Below are positions 19,426 to 28,406 of a stretch of DNA of 64,000 nucleotides, piece after piece (the stretch's first letter is position 1; every line of letters starts with the position of its first letter). Under the pieces are notes generated by a model. That model was not told where the DNA came from. It was given only the letters and a program-made list of their open reading frames with translations, and did not search any database. Origin of the DNA: Chimaeribacter coloradensis (GTDB lineage: Bacteria; Pseudomonadota; Gammaproteobacteria; Enterobacterales; Enterobacteriaceae); the NCBI RefSeq assembly GCF_002858715.1, contig NZ_PJZH01000015.1:1-64000 (forward strand), read 5' to 3'. The position numbers were made by a program, and so were the translations under genes.

Positions 19426-20423
19426 CCAGCGTCGCTGAAAAGAAAGTCCTGCTTGAAGTCGCCGATCTGAAGGTGCATTTCGATATCAAAGACGGCAAAC
19501 AGTGGTTCTGGCAGCCGTCAAAAACCCTGAAAGCGGTCGATGGGGTAACCTTACGGCTGTTCGAAGGGGAGACTCTGGGCGTGGTAGGGGAGTCCGGCTG
19601 CGGCAAATCGACTTTCGCCCGCGCCATTATCGGCCTGGTAAAAGCCACCAGCGGCCGGGTGGCCTGGCTGGGCAAAGATCTGCTCAATATGAACGATGAG
19701 CAGTGGCGTGACACCCGCAGCGATATCCAGATGATTTTCCAGGACCCGCTGGCGTCGCTGAACCCACGCATGACTATCGGGGAGATCATCGCGGAACCGC
19801 TGCGCACCTACTACCCGAAGATGCCGCGTGCCGAGGTGAAAGAGAAAGTCAAAGCGATGATGATGAAGGTGGGGCTGCTGCCTAACCTGGTGAACCGCTA
19901 CCCCCATGAGTTCTCCGGCGGCCAGTGCCAGCGCATCGGTATCGCGCGGGCGCTGATCCTGGAGCCGAAGCTGATTATCTGTGACGAGCCGGTCTCCGCG
20001 CTGGACGTCTCAATCCAGGCGCAGGTGGTGAACCTGTTACAGAAGCTGCAACGGGAAATGGGGCTGTCGTTAATCTTTATCGCGCACGATCTGGCGGTGG
20101 TGAAGCACATTTCAGACCGGGTGCTGGTGATGTACCTGGGCCATGCGGTGGAGCTGGGCACCTACGATGAGGTCTACCACAACCCGCAGCACCCCTATAC
20201 CCGCGCGCTGATGTCCGCCGTGCCGATCCCGGACCCGGACAAAGAGAAGCTGAAAGTCATCCAGTTGCTGGAAGGGGATCTGCCGTCGCCGATCAACCCG
20301 CCATCCGGCTGCGTCTTCCGTACCCGCTGCCCGATTGCCGGGCCGGAGTGCGCACAGACCCGGCCGCTGCTGGAAGGGAGCTTCCGTCATGCGGTCTCCT
20401 GCCTGAAGGTGGACCCGCTGTAA
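19422..20423 (+). CDS. oppF: Oligopeptide ABC transporter ATPase OppF
   Basis: The second ATPase of the Opp importer, 333 residues. Walker A GESGCGKS, signature FSGGQCQR, Walker B LIICDEPV and H-loop IAHDLAV are present. The C-terminal motif [15 protein letters not shown] is the counterpart of the OppD cysteine motif. It is the last gene of the operon; the terminator at 20443-20469 follows within 20 bp. Confidence 0.96.
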
Positions 20424-20442
20424 CTCTGACTGTGACCACAAA

Positions 20443-20469
20443 CACCGTGCCCGGGCACGGTGTTTTTTT
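20443..20469 (+). terminator. opp operon terminator
   Basis: A perfect 20-nt palindrome CACCGTGCCCGGGCACGGTG (20443-20462) is followed by seven T residues. Confidence 0.93.
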
Positions 20470-20712
20470 ATGCCTGGCGGAGCAACAGGGGCATCCCCCG
20501 AAAATTTCCCATATAGTTACAACATACTTAGTTTTCTGTTTTTCGGTCACCTGAGCAGTACGGGCAAACTTAACGTAGCGCTGTCTTGCAGGCTATAAAA
20601 GAGGGGGCAGGCAGCGGGGGCTGAGGAAGCCTGTCGCGAGGTGTGGCGGCAGAAAGGTGCGGTCAGGGGCTGAAAAGGAGAGCGGGGCGCAAAGAAGTGG
20701 GGCAAACGCAGA

Positions 20713-20741
20713 GCGGGCAGGCGGCACCACCGCCTGCCCGC
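20713..20741 (-). terminator. Strong hairpin after yciU, no U tract
   Basis: GCGGGCAGGCGG (20713-20724), a 5-nt loop and CCGCCTGCCCGC (20730-20741) form a perfect 12-bp stem between the convergent oppF and yciU. No T run follows on either strand, so it may act as a transcript-end stabiliser rather than an intrinsic terminator. The remaining gap (20470-20712) shows no gene. Confidence 0.5.
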
Positions 20742-20759
20742 AGGAGAAGTCAGGCCGCG

Positions 20760-21083
20760 TTACTCTTTCCAGAGGATATGGCAGAACTTATGATCTTTTT
20801 CGCGGCAGATCAGTACCCGTGCAAACACGTCATTGATCGGTTCGCCATCCTCATCGGCCAGGCCAATCACCACCTCGGCAAAAAAGTCCGGGTTCAGATC
20901 GAGGTCAACGTGCTCGCTCCAGTCTTCGGCCGGGTCGTACAGCTCCGCGCCGCCGCGCTCTTCAAACTGAAGATTGAACAGCAGCACATCAGCAGGATCG
21001 AGATTGTCGGTCGCCAGCTCCAGAAAAATATCGTAAGCCTGTTCCAGCGTTTCATCTTCAGTCAGGCGGTTATTCAGATCCAT
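20760..21083 (-). CDS. yciU: YciU, DUF440 acidic protein (dsDNA-mimic family)
   Basis: A small, very acidic protein of 107 residues, related to Haemophilus HI1450. Acidic patches such as [10 protein letters not shown] and DLDNL...DPAD underlie the proposal that the family mimics double-stranded DNA and binds HU-like proteins. It is nearly identical to E. coli YciU along its length. The start taken is ATG 21083 (MDLNNRL), with GGGA 7 nt upstream; two codons earlier a TTG would give the 109-residue E. coli length. It lies downstream of clsA on the same strand. Confidence 0.88.
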   Translation of the reverse strand: MDLNNRLTEDETLEQAYDIFLELATDNLDPADVLLFNLQFEERGGAELYDPAEDWSEHVDLDLNPDFFAEVVIGLADEDGEPINDVFARVLICREKDHKFCHILWKE

Positions 21084-21217
21084 ATACAATCCCGTGAGTC
21101 AAAGGGGGGAATCAGCAGCATAGCATGGGCCGCCGCACTCTTTTTAAAACCTTTTCGCGTTAACACCGGGGCCGCCAAAGGCACATCCGCCCCCGGTCAT
21201 CTCCGCCGCCCCGTTTT

Positions 21218-22678
21218 TTACAGCAGCGGGCTGAAAAAGTAAAACAGCCGCTCGACGATCCGGTGCCATAATGGCCGGTTCAGCCATTTTTTCCCATTTA
21301 ACAGGGTAGAGCGCGCAATGTAATCCTCCTGCACCCGCGCCAGATCGGCCCCAAAGCCGTCATCATCAATCACCAGCGTAATCTCGAAATTCAGCCACAG
21401 GCTGCGCATATCGAGGTTCACGGTGCCGACCAGGCTGAGCTGCCCATCCACCAGCACACTTTTGGTGTGCAGCAGCCCTCCCTCAAACTGATAGATATTG
21501 ACGCCCGCCTCCAGCAGTTCGTTGAAGAAGGCGCGGCTGGCCCAGTCCACCAGCAGGGAGTCATTTTTCCGCGGCACAATAATGCTGACTTCCACCCCCC
21601 GCTGCGCCGCCGTACAGATGGCATGCAGCAGGTCATCGCTGGGCACGAAGTAGGGCGTGGTCATGATCAGCTGTTCACGGGCGGAATAGGCCGCCGTCAG
21701 CAGCGCCTGGTGAATCATCTCCTCCGGGAACCCGGGGCCGGAGGCGATCACCTGAATCGTGTGGCCGCTCTCCTGCTCAAACGGCATGATGGTCGACTCC
21801 GGCTCCGGCGGCAGGATGCGCTTCCCGGTCTCGATCTCCCAGTCACAGGAGTAGACGATGCCCATGGTAGTCGCCACCGGCCCTTCCATGCGCGCCATCA
21901 GGTCAATCCACTGGCCGACGCCGGAATCTTGCTTGAAGTAGCGCGGGTCCACCATATTCATGCTGCCGGTATAGGCCACATAGTTGTCGATCAGCACCAC
22001 TTTGCGGTGCTGGCGCAGGTCCATGCGGCGCAGGAACACGCGGAACAGGTTAACCTTCAGCGCTTCCACTACCTCAATGCCGGCGTTCCGCATCATCGCC
22101 GGGTAGGGGCTGCGGAAAAATTGCAGGCTGCCGGCGGAGTCGAGCATCAGCCGGCAGTGGATACCGCGCCGCGCCGCCGCCATCAGCGATTCCGCCACCT
22201 GATCGACCAGCCCGCCCGGCTGCCAGATGTAGAACACCATCTCTATATTATGGCGCGCCAGTTCAATATCGCGGATCAGCGACTTCAGGGTGTCATCACA
22301 GGTGGTCAGCAGTTGCAGCTGATTGCCCTTGACCCCCGGCACCCCCTGGCGGCGCTCACAGAGCTGGAACAGCGGCAAGGCGACCTCACTGTGCTCCGTG
22401 GCAAAAATATCCTTGGACTGCTTAAGCTCGCCCAGCCAGCGTGCGGTGGCGGGCCACATCGCCTTGGCGCGCTCCGCGCGGCGTTTGCCCAGGTGCAGCT
22501 CGCCAAACGAGAGGTAAGCCACAATCCCTACCAGCGGCAGAATGTAAATAATCAGCAGCCAAGCCATCGCCGACGGCACTGCCCGGCGTTTCATCAGAAT
22601 CCGCAGGGTGACCCCGGCAATCAGTAACCAATAGCCAAATACCATCAGCCAACTGATCACTGTATAAAATGTTGTCAT
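21218..22678 (-). CDS. clsA: Cardiolipin synthase A
   Basis: ClsA condenses two phosphatidylglycerols into cardiolipin plus glycerol at the inner membrane. At 486 residues it equals E. coli ClsA. Two N-terminal transmembrane segments (about 8-28 and 38-57) are followed by two phospholipase D domains. The HKD motifs are H224-x-K226-x4-D231 and H404-x-K406-x4-D411. ATG 22678 has AGGA upstream. Its neighbours yciU and yciY are those of E. coli. Confidence 0.96.
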   Translation of the reverse strand: MTTFYTVISWLMVFGYWLLIAGVTLRILMKRRAVPSAMAWLLIIYILPLVGIVAYLSFGELHLGKRRAERAKAMWPATARWLGELKQSKDIFATEHSEVALPLFQLCERRQGVPGVKGNQLQLLTTCDDTLKSLIRDIELARHNIEMVFYIWQPGGLVDQVAESLMAAARRGIHCRLMLDSAGSLQFFRSPYPAMMRNAGIEVVEALKVNLFRVFLRRMDLRQHRKVVLIDNYVAYTGSMNMVDPRYFKQDSGVGQWIDLMARMEGPVATTMGIVYSCDWEIETGKRILPPEPESTIMPFEQESGHTIQVIASGPGFPEEMIHQALLTAAYSAREQLIMTTPYFVPSDDLLHAICTAAQRGVEVSIIVPRKNDSLLVDWASRAFFNELLEAGVNIYQFEGGLLHTKSVLVDGQLSLVGTVNLDMRSLWLNFEITLVIDDDGFGADLARVQEDYIARSTLLNGKKWLNRPLWHRIVERLFYFFSPLL

Positions 22679-22884
22679 AAGGGCGAAAAATCCTGTTCGC
22701 GAGCCGTTTTACTGAGTTTACGCAGAGTTAACGAAAGGTGAAACCTTTTGTCCCAGATAAAGCAGAGGGAGTCAGCCAGGTAAAGTGATCAGACCTGTGA
22801 CGTGGACAGGCCGGAGGCCGCGTATGCCGGGGGTTGCCGGAAAAGGCTGAGAGAAAGCAGGGATTTACCGCAGCATTTTTAGAC

Positions 22885-22912
22885 TTGGCTCACAAAATGA
22901 AATGCCTATAAT
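22885..22912 (+). promoter_or_regulatory. Strong sigma-70 promoter for yciY
   Basis: TTGGCT (22885-22890) and a consensus TATAAT (22907-22912) are 16 bp apart, followed by the GC-rich discriminator GCCCCCG. The predicted start near 22919 leaves a leader of about 27 nt before yciY. The rest of the clsA/yciY gap (22679-22884) shows no gene. Confidence 0.75.
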
Positions 22913-22945
22913 GCCCCCGTCACCCAAGAACTGAGAATTATTGCA

Positions 22946-23119
22946 ATGAAACGCACCAGAAATGAAGTGGGACGCTGGCGGATGCTGCGTCAACAGCAAC
23001 GCCGCCGCAGCCGTTGGCTGGAGGCCCAGTCGCGTCGCTACCGGCACATCTACCGGATCCGTGAGGTAAACCACCAACAGCTGCTGCGCCGTCTGGTTCT
23101 TAATGCGGTGAACTACTGA
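22946..23119 (+). CDS. yciY: YciY, small basic protein
   Basis: A 57-codon gene of exactly the E. coli YciY length. Its start, MKRTRNEVGRWRM, and the SRWLEAQSRR block match E. coli YciY (MKRSRTEVGRWRM, SRWLEGQSRR), while the C-terminal third diverges. Sixteen of the 57 residues are arginine. Function is unknown; an RNA- or membrane-surface interaction is only a guess from charge. It has its own strong promoter and terminator, and sits between clsA and yciI as in E. coli. Confidence 0.85.
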   Translation: MKRTRNEVGRWRMLRQQQRRRSRWLEAQSRRYRHIYRIREVNHQQLLRRLVLNAVNY

Positions 23120-23125
23120 GAAAAC

Positions 23126-23149
23126 AACAGTCCCTGACGGGACTGTTTT
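23126..23149. terminator. Terminator yciY/yciI
   Basis: AACAGTCCC (23126-23134), loop TGAC, GGGACTGTT (23139-23147) and a short T tract. A preceding A run gives a T tract for the convergent yciI as well. Confidence 0.87.
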
Positions 23150-23178
23150 GCATTTTGGGAAACCCTGCTGCCGGTCAC

Positions 23179-23475
23179 TCAAAAGGTGCGGCGGAACGGC
23201 TTCACCACCACCGATTTATAGATCCCGGCCGCCAGATAGGGCTCGGCATCCGCCCAGGCCTGGGCGTCGGCCAGCGACTCGAATTCGGCAATAATCGTCG
23301 ACCCGGTGAAACCGGCGTCGCCGGGATCATTGCTGTCCACCGCCGGGTGTGGCCCGGCGACAACCAGACGCCCGGCATCATGCAGCGCCTGCAAACGAGC
23401 CAGATGTTCCGGGCGGGCGGCCTGGCGTTTGGCCAGGGTGTCAGGATGATCCTCGCAATAGAACAGATAGAGCAT
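23179..23475 (-). CDS. yciI: YciI, YCII-domain protein
   Basis: A 98-residue single-domain protein of the YCII (dimeric alpha-beta barrel) family, identical in length to E. coli YciI. It begins [18 protein letters not shown]. It keeps the conserved histidine (RPEHLARL) and aspartate (D in [13 protein letters not shown]) that form the putative active pair. The enzyme activity of YciI itself is unproven. It is divergent from tonB. Confidence 0.93.
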   Translation of the reverse strand: MLYLFYCEDHPDTLAKRQAARPEHLARLQALHDAGRLVVAGPHPAVDSNDPGDAGFTGSTIIAEFESLADAQAWADAEPYLAAGIYKSVVVKPFRRTF

Positions 23476-23702
23476 ATTTCACCTTTTGAATCATTGGGCT
23501 GAACAGCGTTCTACCATAGCGGAAAACCAGCCGCGGCGGAAAGGGGATTAATGTGCCTTCTGCGGCGGCGGCCCCGGACTGAGCGTTAACAAAACGTAAT
23601 TTCTGTAGGGTTAATTCTCTCTGCTTGTTAATAAGTTGCTGAAAAAGCATGTTTTAGCGATTTTTTTGGAGACCGGTTAACAAGAGTTGCCCGCTGCTTA
23701 TT

Positions 23703-23721
23703 GAATATGATTGCTATTTGC
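23703..23721 (+). promoter_or_regulatory. Weak Fur-like box upstream of tonB
   Basis: The 19-mer at this position matches the Fur consensus GATAATGATAATCATTATC at 11 of 19 positions, 37 bp before the tonB ATG. tonB is Fur-repressed in E. coli, which motivates the call; the match alone is marginal. Confidence 0.35.
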
Positions 23722-23757
23722 ATTTAAACTTGCGGCTTCAGAGGAAAACGAATCATT

Positions 23758-24507
23758 ATGCCGCCAAAAACCTTCTCATTTGCCCGCAGGATATCGCTCC
23801 CGGTTGTGCTCTCGGTTGGATTGCATAGTGCCGTGGTGGGCGGTTTACTTTACGCCTCCTTTAATCAGGAGATCACCCTGCCGCCCAGGCAGGAAGCCCC
23901 CATCAGCGTGACCATGGTCAACCCGGCGGATTTTGCCCCGCCGAAAGCAGTGGAGCCGCCGCCGCCGGCTGAGCCGGAACCCGCGCCGCCGGAGCCGGAG
24001 GTGCAGCCGGAACCTGAGCCGGAGCCGCCACCGCCGCCCAAAGCGGTGACCATCGAGAAGCCGAAGCCGAAACCGGTGGAGAAAAAGGCCGAGAAGCCGA
24101 AACCGAAGCCGCGGCCCAAAGAGGTGGCGAAGCCGGCAGAGCGCCGGAAGCCGGACGCCTCACCGTTCAGCCAGACGGCCAACACCCCCGCCCCGGCGAA
24201 AGCGGCCCCGGCCGCCGCTGCCGCGCAGCCTGCCGCAGCCCAGGGGCCGCGCCCGTTGCAGCGCGGGCAGCCGACCTACCCGCAGCGCGCCTTTGCCCTG
24301 CGGCTGGAAGGGCGCGTCAAAGTGCAGTTTGATGTCGAGAGCGACGGCAGCGTCAGCAATGTGCGCATCCTCTCGGCGGAGCCGCGCAACATGTTTGAGC
24401 GGGAAGTCAAACAGGCGATGCGGAAATGGCGTTATGAGGCGAAAGCCGGCAAGGACCTGGTGGTGACCATTGTGTTTAAAATCAATGGCGGCAGCAGCAT
24501 TCAGTAG
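23758..24507 (+). CDS. tonB: TonB, periplasm-spanning energy transducer
   Basis: TonB couples the ExbB-ExbD proton-motive-force motor to outer-membrane receptors for siderophores and cobalamin. The 249 residues show an N-terminal anchor (about 12-34) with the S19-x3-H23 pair required for ExbB coupling. Long Pro-Glu (about 63-93) and Pro-Lys (about 97-122) stretches follow, then an Ala/Pro linker (about 140-160). The C-terminal TonB domain (about 165-249) has [18 protein letters not shown] and MRKWRYE. E. coli TonB has 239 residues. Confidence 0.96.
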   Translation: MPPKTFSFARRISLPVVLSVGLHSAVVGGLLYASFNQEITLPPRQEAPISVTMVNPADFAPPKAVEPPPPAEPEPAPPEPEVQPEPEPEPPPPPKAVTIEKPKPKPVEKKAEKPKPKPRPKEVAKPAERRKPDASPFSQTANTPAPAKAAPAAAAAQPAAAQGPRPLQRGQPTYPQRAFALRLEGRVKVQFDVESDGSVSNVRILSAEPRNMFEREVKQAMRKWRYEAKAGKDLVVTIVFKINGGSSIQ

Positions 24508-24510
24508 ATA

Positions 24511-24542
24511 AAAAAAGCCACGGCATCTGCCGTGGCTTTTTT
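24511..24542. terminator. Bidirectional terminator tonB/yciA
   Basis: AGCCACGGCA (24516-24525), a 2-nt apex (effective 4-nt loop), TGCCGTGGCT (24528-24537), with A6 before and T6 after. It can stop both convergent genes, as the tonB terminator does in E. coli. Confidence 0.94.
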
Positions 24543-24566
24543 CTGGTTACTGCCGCGCGGGGCGGG

Positions 24567-24995
24567 TCAGTCGTCGCTGCCGACGCGGAAGTTGTCTTTC
24601 CCGGCGGGCAAACGGCGGGATTTACCCTGGTCATCCACGGCCACGTAGGTGAATACCGCCTCGGTGGCGCGGTAGCGCTGGCCCAGCGGCTCAGACGACA
24701 CCTTTTTCACCCAGACTTCCACATTGATGGTCATCGAGCTGCGCCCGGTACGGATGCAGCGTGCATAACAGCAGACCACATCCCCCACCGCGACCGGCTT
24801 CAGGAAGGTCATGCCGTCCACCCGCACCGTAACCACCCGCCCTTCGGCGATCTCTTTGGCCTGAATGGCACCGCCCATGTCCATCTGCGCCATCAGCCAG
24901 CCGCCGAAAATATCGCCGTTGGCATTGGTGTCCGCCGGCATCGCCAGCGTACGCAGCACCAGCTCGCCGTTGGGTAAACTCTGTTTTTCACTCAT
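24567..24995 (-). CDS. yciA: Acyl-CoA thioesterase YciA
   Basis: A hotdog-fold thioesterase that hydrolyses a broad range of acyl-CoAs in the cytosol. The 142 residues carry the acyl-CoA hydrolase signature NGDIFGGWLMAQMD at about 26-39, with the catalytic aspartate within it, and the strand VVTVRVDGMTFLKPV. It is the last gene of the yciC-yciB-yciA set on the minus strand, 57 bp after yciB. Confidence 0.95.
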   Translation of the reverse strand: MSEKQSLPNGELVLRTLAMPADTNANGDIFGGWLMAQMDMGGAIQAKEIAEGRVVTVRVDGMTFLKPVAVGDVVCCYARCIRTGRSSMTINVEVWVKKVSSEPLGQRYRATEAVFTYVAVDDQGKSRRLPAGKDNFRVGSDD

Positions 24996-25052
24996 GGGAT
25001 TGCTTCACAGTCAGAAAGTAATATCCCTGCCGGTACGGCAGGGGCAGGCCAC

Positions 25053-25610
25053 TTATTTTTTTGGCTCTTGCGGGTTTTTTTGCTCATCCGGCATATGGCG
25101 GTAGATATAGAGGCCGCTCAGCAGGGTAAACACCAGCGTCAGTGCGGTCAGGCCGAAGACTTTGAAATTCACCCAGACGCTCTGCGGCAGCCAGAACGCC
25201 ACATAGATGTTGGCCAGCCCGCACAGCAGGAAGAACAACGCCCAGGCGGTGTTGAGCCGGTTCCAGACGCCGTCCGGCAGCGTCAGCTCTTTGCCCAGCA
25301 TCCGCTGGATCAGCGGGTTGCGCAGCATCCACTGGCTGACCAGCAGCGCCAGGGCGAACAGCACATAGATCACCGTGACTTTCCATTTGATGAACAGATC
25401 ATCATGGAACACCAGCGTCAGCGTGCCGAATACCGCCACCATCGCGAAGGTGATCAGGGTCATCTTCTCGACTTTGCGGTACTTCACCCAGGTAAAGATC
25501 AGCGCCAGCGCGGTCGCCGCAATCAGCGCGCCCGACGCGGCGTAGATGTCATACAACTTGTACACCACAAAAAACACAACCAGCGGAAGAAAATCAAGAA
25601 ACTGCTTCAT
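25053..25610 (-). CDS. yciB: YciB, intracellular septation / cell-envelope membrane protein
   Basis: A 185-residue polytopic inner-membrane protein with five predicted helices, opening [21 protein letters not shown]. In E. coli YciB interacts with elongasome and divisome proteins and affects envelope integrity together with DcrB; related names are ispA/ispZ. ATG 25610 is chosen because conservation begins there; GGAA lies upstream. The C-terminus is charged ([13 protein letters not shown]). Confidence 0.93.
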   Translation of the reverse strand: MKQFLDFLPLVVFFVVYKLYDIYAASGALIAATALALIFTWVKYRKVEKMTLITFAMVAVFGTLTLVFHDDLFIKWKVTVIYVLFALALLVSQWMLRNPLIQRMLGKELTLPDGVWNRLNTAWALFFLLCGLANIYVAFWLPQSVWVNFKVFGLTALTLVFTLLSGLYIYRHMPDEQKNPQEPKK

Positions 25611-25694
25611 ACATGATTCCAAGTTAAACCCATCGTCCGACTATACCGGATTCAGCGGGGTGTGTGTACCACCGGCCCGCCGCGCCCTGGCCGG

Positions 25695-25719
25695 CAGGCG
25701 CGCAGAAAAAAGGGCACCC
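25695..25719 (-). terminator. yciC terminator
   Basis: GGGCACC (25702-25708), loop CGCA, GGTGCCC (25713-25719). Read on the minus strand it is followed by T6 (25696-25701). The same 18-bp stem-loop with its flanking A run recurs after acnA (51209-51226). Confidence 0.88.
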
Positions 25720-25745
25720 GCAGGTGCCCTTGCAACGCCCGGCCG

Positions 25746-26498
25746 TTACTTGCGCAACAGCATATAGAGGCGGAACAGGTAGATCAGCAGCATGGCGGAG
25801 ACCACATTGCTCAGCGCCGTCAGCACCACCGTGGCGACGGTCGGCGTCAGGGCAGTGAGGTGGCTGACCAGGAACAGCAGCAGCAGTTTGGCGGCCAGCC
25901 ACAGCATCATCGCCGGCACCACCAGGCGGATGTTGGCGTACGCCAGCCGTGCGCTGAGGCGCAGCGCGCCCATCACGCCGACGCGCTCAGTGGCGGTAAT
26001 CACCGGGGCCAGCGCCACGGCAATCGCAATCAGCACCCCCGGCAGGACGAACAGCATCAGGCCGAGCTGGATCAGCAGGGTGCAGATGAACATCAGCACC
26101 AGCATCCGCGGCAGGATCGGGGCAGACGCCCCGATGGACCGCAGCGCGCTGGTCGGCTGGCGCTCAGAGACCAGCCGGATCAGCGTCAGCATCCCGCCCG
26201 CCAGCAGCACATTGCCCACCAGCGCGGAGAAAGTGGCCGCAGCGGACACCTTCAGCAGCACCATCTGCTGCTCCGGCGTCATCTGCTGGATGATCTCCTG
26301 CAGACCCATCCCGGCCGTCGAGGTCAGGTCACTCTCCGCGTTGGCCAGGATATTGAGCTGGTCAGCGTCCGGGACAAAGGCCTGGTTCAGCAGCACGGTA
26401 ATAAATGCGGTCAGCAGCGCCAGCAACAGGATGCTGGTCAGCTGGTTACGCATAAAGTTAAAACTGTCACGGTACAACGTACTGGCCGTGATGGGCAT
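25746..26498 (-). CDS. yciC: YciC, UPF0259 membrane protein
   Basis: A 250-residue polytopic membrane protein (E. coli 247) with about six hydrophobic segments, starting [20 protein letters not shown]. The UPF0259 family has no assigned function. The start is ATG 26498, with AAGGAG 7 nt upstream; the open frame runs further up without support. A terminator separates it from yciB, so yciB and yciA probably have their own promoter in the 135-bp gap. Confidence 0.92.
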   Translation of the reverse strand: MPITASTLYRDSFNFMRNQLTSILLLALLTAFITVLLNQAFVPDADQLNILANAESDLTSTAGMGLQEIIQQMTPEQQMVLLKVSAAATFSALVGNVLLAGGMLTLIRLVSERQPTSALRSIGASAPILPRMLVLMFICTLLIQLGLMLFVLPGVLIAIAVALAPVITATERVGVMGALRLSARLAYANIRLVVPAMMLWLAAKLLLLFLVSHLTALTPTVATVVLTALSNVVSAMLLIYLFRLYMLLRK

Positions 26499-26550
26499 GG
26501 AAACTCCTTGGCAACAATCAAAATCATAATAAGGCACTGATTGTAACCTG

Positions 26551-26946
26551 TTACGCCCCGGTGTGGCACCCCGCATCCGGCATTGACACCGGCAACAGGT
26601 TCACCGGCGCCACCGGCAGCGGCGGCAGGCCGTAACGCGCCCGCGCCCGGTCACACGCCTCATTGGCGATGCCGTTTTCACCCGACTGGTCAAACTCCCG
26701 GCACGGGGTCGGCCGGTTCAGGTAGATGGAACAGGAAACCGCCCGGCCTATCTCGCCCTCAAGGGCGGTGCAGCGCGGGGATTTACTGTTGGTGCCTTGC
26801 ATGCAGCGGAGAAACGGGGTGACCGGCTCGGTGCGATCGACCGGCACCGGCCCGCCGCCGTCTTCAGCTTCAGCCCAATAAAACGAGACGCGGAAATAGG
26901 CGCAGCAAGCGCCACAGCTAATGCAGGGATTATGTGATTCGCTCAT
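26551..26946 (-). CDS. YkgJ-family cysteine-cluster (zinc/iron-chelating) protein
   Basis: A 131-residue protein with the family's defining N-terminal C-I-S-C-G-A-C-C cluster (C8, C11, C14, C15) and further cysteines at C48, C59, C72, C82 and C98. Such cysteine sets are annotated as Fe-S or zinc chelating, but no activity is known. It ends 52 bp before yciC on the same strand and is divergent from ompW. E. coli has no counterpart at this position. No strong ribosome site precedes ATG 26946. Confidence 0.85.
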   Translation of the reverse strand: MSESHNPCISCGACCAYFRVSFYWAEAEDGGGPVPVDRTEPVTPFLRCMQGTNSKSPRCTALEGEIGRAVSCSIYLNRPTPCREFDQSGENGIANEACDRARARYGLPPLPVAPVNLLPVSMPDAGCHTGA

Positions 26947-27073
26947 CTTGATTACCCACCGACTCCTTACGGTTTCGAACCAAAAACACGGGGAAAGAGC
27001 ACGTTACTCACGGCGGTTTTTTTTGGCAACTGAAATTTCGGGGCGAAAAAAAGCCTGGTTAAAACCGTTGTTT

Positions 27074-27087
27074 TTGATCTGGATCAA
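27074..27087 (+). promoter_or_regulatory. FNR box upstream of ompW
   Basis: TTGAT-CTGG-ATCAA, a perfect FNR consensus, is identical over all 14 bases to the box near adhE. Its centre is about 152 bp ahead of the ompW ATG, so a -41.5 start would give a leader of about 110 nt. ompW is FNR- and ArcA-controlled in E. coli. The remaining gap (26947-27232) is otherwise featureless. Confidence 0.85.
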
Positions 27088-27232
27088 TTCATTGCTTTTT
27101 AATGTATTGAGTCAAATTGATCGGGATGGAATCCGTGTCTTTTCAATGCAAAGATGCGCGCCTATACAAAATGTGAATGCGAAAACCATAAGCATTTCTG
27201 ACGGAAATATATTCAGGCAAAAGGAGAAGGGA

Positions 27233-27865
27233 ATGAACAAGGCGTCTTGGGTTTTGCTGGTGGCGGCCGCGCTGCCGGCGGTGGCATCAGCACACCAGGC
27301 CGGGGATTTCATCGTGCGCGCCGGCACGGCCACCGTCCGCCCCACGGAAGGGTCAGACAATGTGCTGGGGCTCGGCCCTTTCAACGTGGATAACAATACC
27401 CAGCTGGGGCTGACTTTCAGCTACCTGGTCACGGACAATATCGGCGTAGAGCTGTTGGCCGCCACGCCGTTCAAACACAAAATCGGCCTGCAAGCCACCG
27501 GCACCCTTGCCGAAGTGAAGCAGCTGCCGCCGACGCTGATGGCGCAATACTATTTCGGCAGCAAACAGGATGCGCTGCGCCCCTATCTGGGCGTCGGGGT
27601 GAACTACACCACCTTCTTTGATGAAAAATTCAACGACACCGGGAAAGCCGCAGGCCTGAGCGATCTCAGCCTGAAAGACTCCTGGGGCATCGCCGGGCAG
27701 GCGGGGCTGGATTACAACCTCAACGAGCACTGGCTGCTGAACATGTCGGTGTGGTGGATGAATATTGAAACCAAGGCGCGCTTCAACGCCGGGGGTGCCC
27801 ACCAGAGCATCGACACCCGCCTCGACCCGTGGGTCTTTATGTTCGGGGCCGGTTACCGCTTCTGA
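27233..27865 (+). CDS. ompW: Outer membrane protein OmpW
   Basis: An eight-stranded outer-membrane barrel for small hydrophobic compounds and colicin S4, induced by oxygen limitation. The 210-residue precursor has a signal peptide MNKASWVLLVAAALPAVASA and mature start HQAGDFIVRAG. The C-terminal aromatic GAGYRF is the BAM recognition signal. The start ATG 27233 has AAGGAG 7 nt upstream. The frame is open for another 104 codons upstream by chance. Confidence 0.95.
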   Translation: MNKASWVLLVAAALPAVASAHQAGDFIVRAGTATVRPTEGSDNVLGLGPFNVDNNTQLGLTFSYLVTDNIGVELLAATPFKHKIGLQATGTLAEVKQLPPTLMAQYYFGSKQDALRPYLGVGVNYTTFFDEKFNDTGKAAGLSDLSLKDSWGIAGQAGLDYNLNEHWLLNMSVWWMNIETKARFNAGGAHQSIDTRLDPWVFMFGAGYRF

Positions 27866-27877
27866 CCGGCAGGCAGG

Positions 27878-27904
27878 AAAAAGGCGCACCGGGGTGCGCC
27901 TTTT
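27878..27904. terminator. Bidirectional terminator ompW/BON lipoprotein
   Basis: GGCGCAC (27883-27889), loop CGGG, GTGCGCC (27894-27900), with A5 before and T4 after. Confidence 0.88.
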
Positions 27905-27925
27905 CTGTCTCTGTGCGGCGATCTT

Positions 27926-28240
27926 TTACTTAATCTGCATCGCATTCTCAACCGAGCGCACACCGGTGATTTTGCGCGTCACCTGCACGGCGCGGTTGGC
28001 ATCCGCCATTGAGCTGACGAAGCCGCTCAACTGCACCCGGCCTTTAAAGGTTTCGACGTTAATCTCACGCGATTTCAGCGTTTCATCGGCCAGCAGGGCT
28101 GATTTCACTTTGGTGGTCACCACGGTGTCATCCAGATAACCGCCGGTGCCTTCCGATTTTGCGGTCGGTGCACAGGCTGACAGGGTCAGCGCCACCATCA
28201 GCGCCATACATAATGCAGATAAGGCTTTGACTAATTTCAT
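27926..28240 (-). CDS. BON-domain lipoprotein
   Basis: A 104-residue periplasmic lipoprotein. The signal peptide ends in the lipobox L-S-A-C with the lipidated C23, followed by a short linker and one BON domain (about 40-104). That domain includes VTTKVKSALLADETLKSREINV and the glycine-centred GRVQLSGFV motif. BON proteins such as OsmY and DolP act at the envelope and often bind anionic phospholipids. The start is ATG 28240 with GGAGA 7 nt upstream. It stands between ompW and the trp operon and has no exact E. coli counterpart here. Confidence 0.85.
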   Translation of the reverse strand: MKLVKALSALCMALMVALTLSACAPTAKSEGTGGYLDDTVVTTKVKSALLADETLKSREINVETFKGRVQLSGFVSSMADANRAVQVTRKITGVRSVENAMQIK

Positions 28241-28373
28241 GTCCATTCTCCATGCCAAATAGGGGTATCGTCCTTTGCCACGGCTGGTGAGCCGTTACGG
28301 GCGCAGGTTCAATCAGTTTGGTGCATGGATTGGCGTTAGACAAATTCACCAGGGAAATAAGCAGCACAAATAA

Positions 28374-28400
28374 CGCCTTACCGCACGAAACGGTAAGGCG
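28374..28400 (-). terminator. trp operon terminator
   Basis: CGCCTTACCG (28374-28383), a 7-nt loop and CGGTAAGGCG (28391-28400) form a perfect 10-bp stem right after the trpA stop. On the minus strand TTATTTG follows, a weak U tract, as at the E. coli trp t site. Confidence 0.8.
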
Positions 28401-28406
28401 GGGGGA

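Noticed and set aside
26921-27232. Upstream in-frame extension of ompW
   Set aside because: It would bury the signal peptide and crosses the FNR box; AAGGAG and the signal sequence fix the start at 27233.
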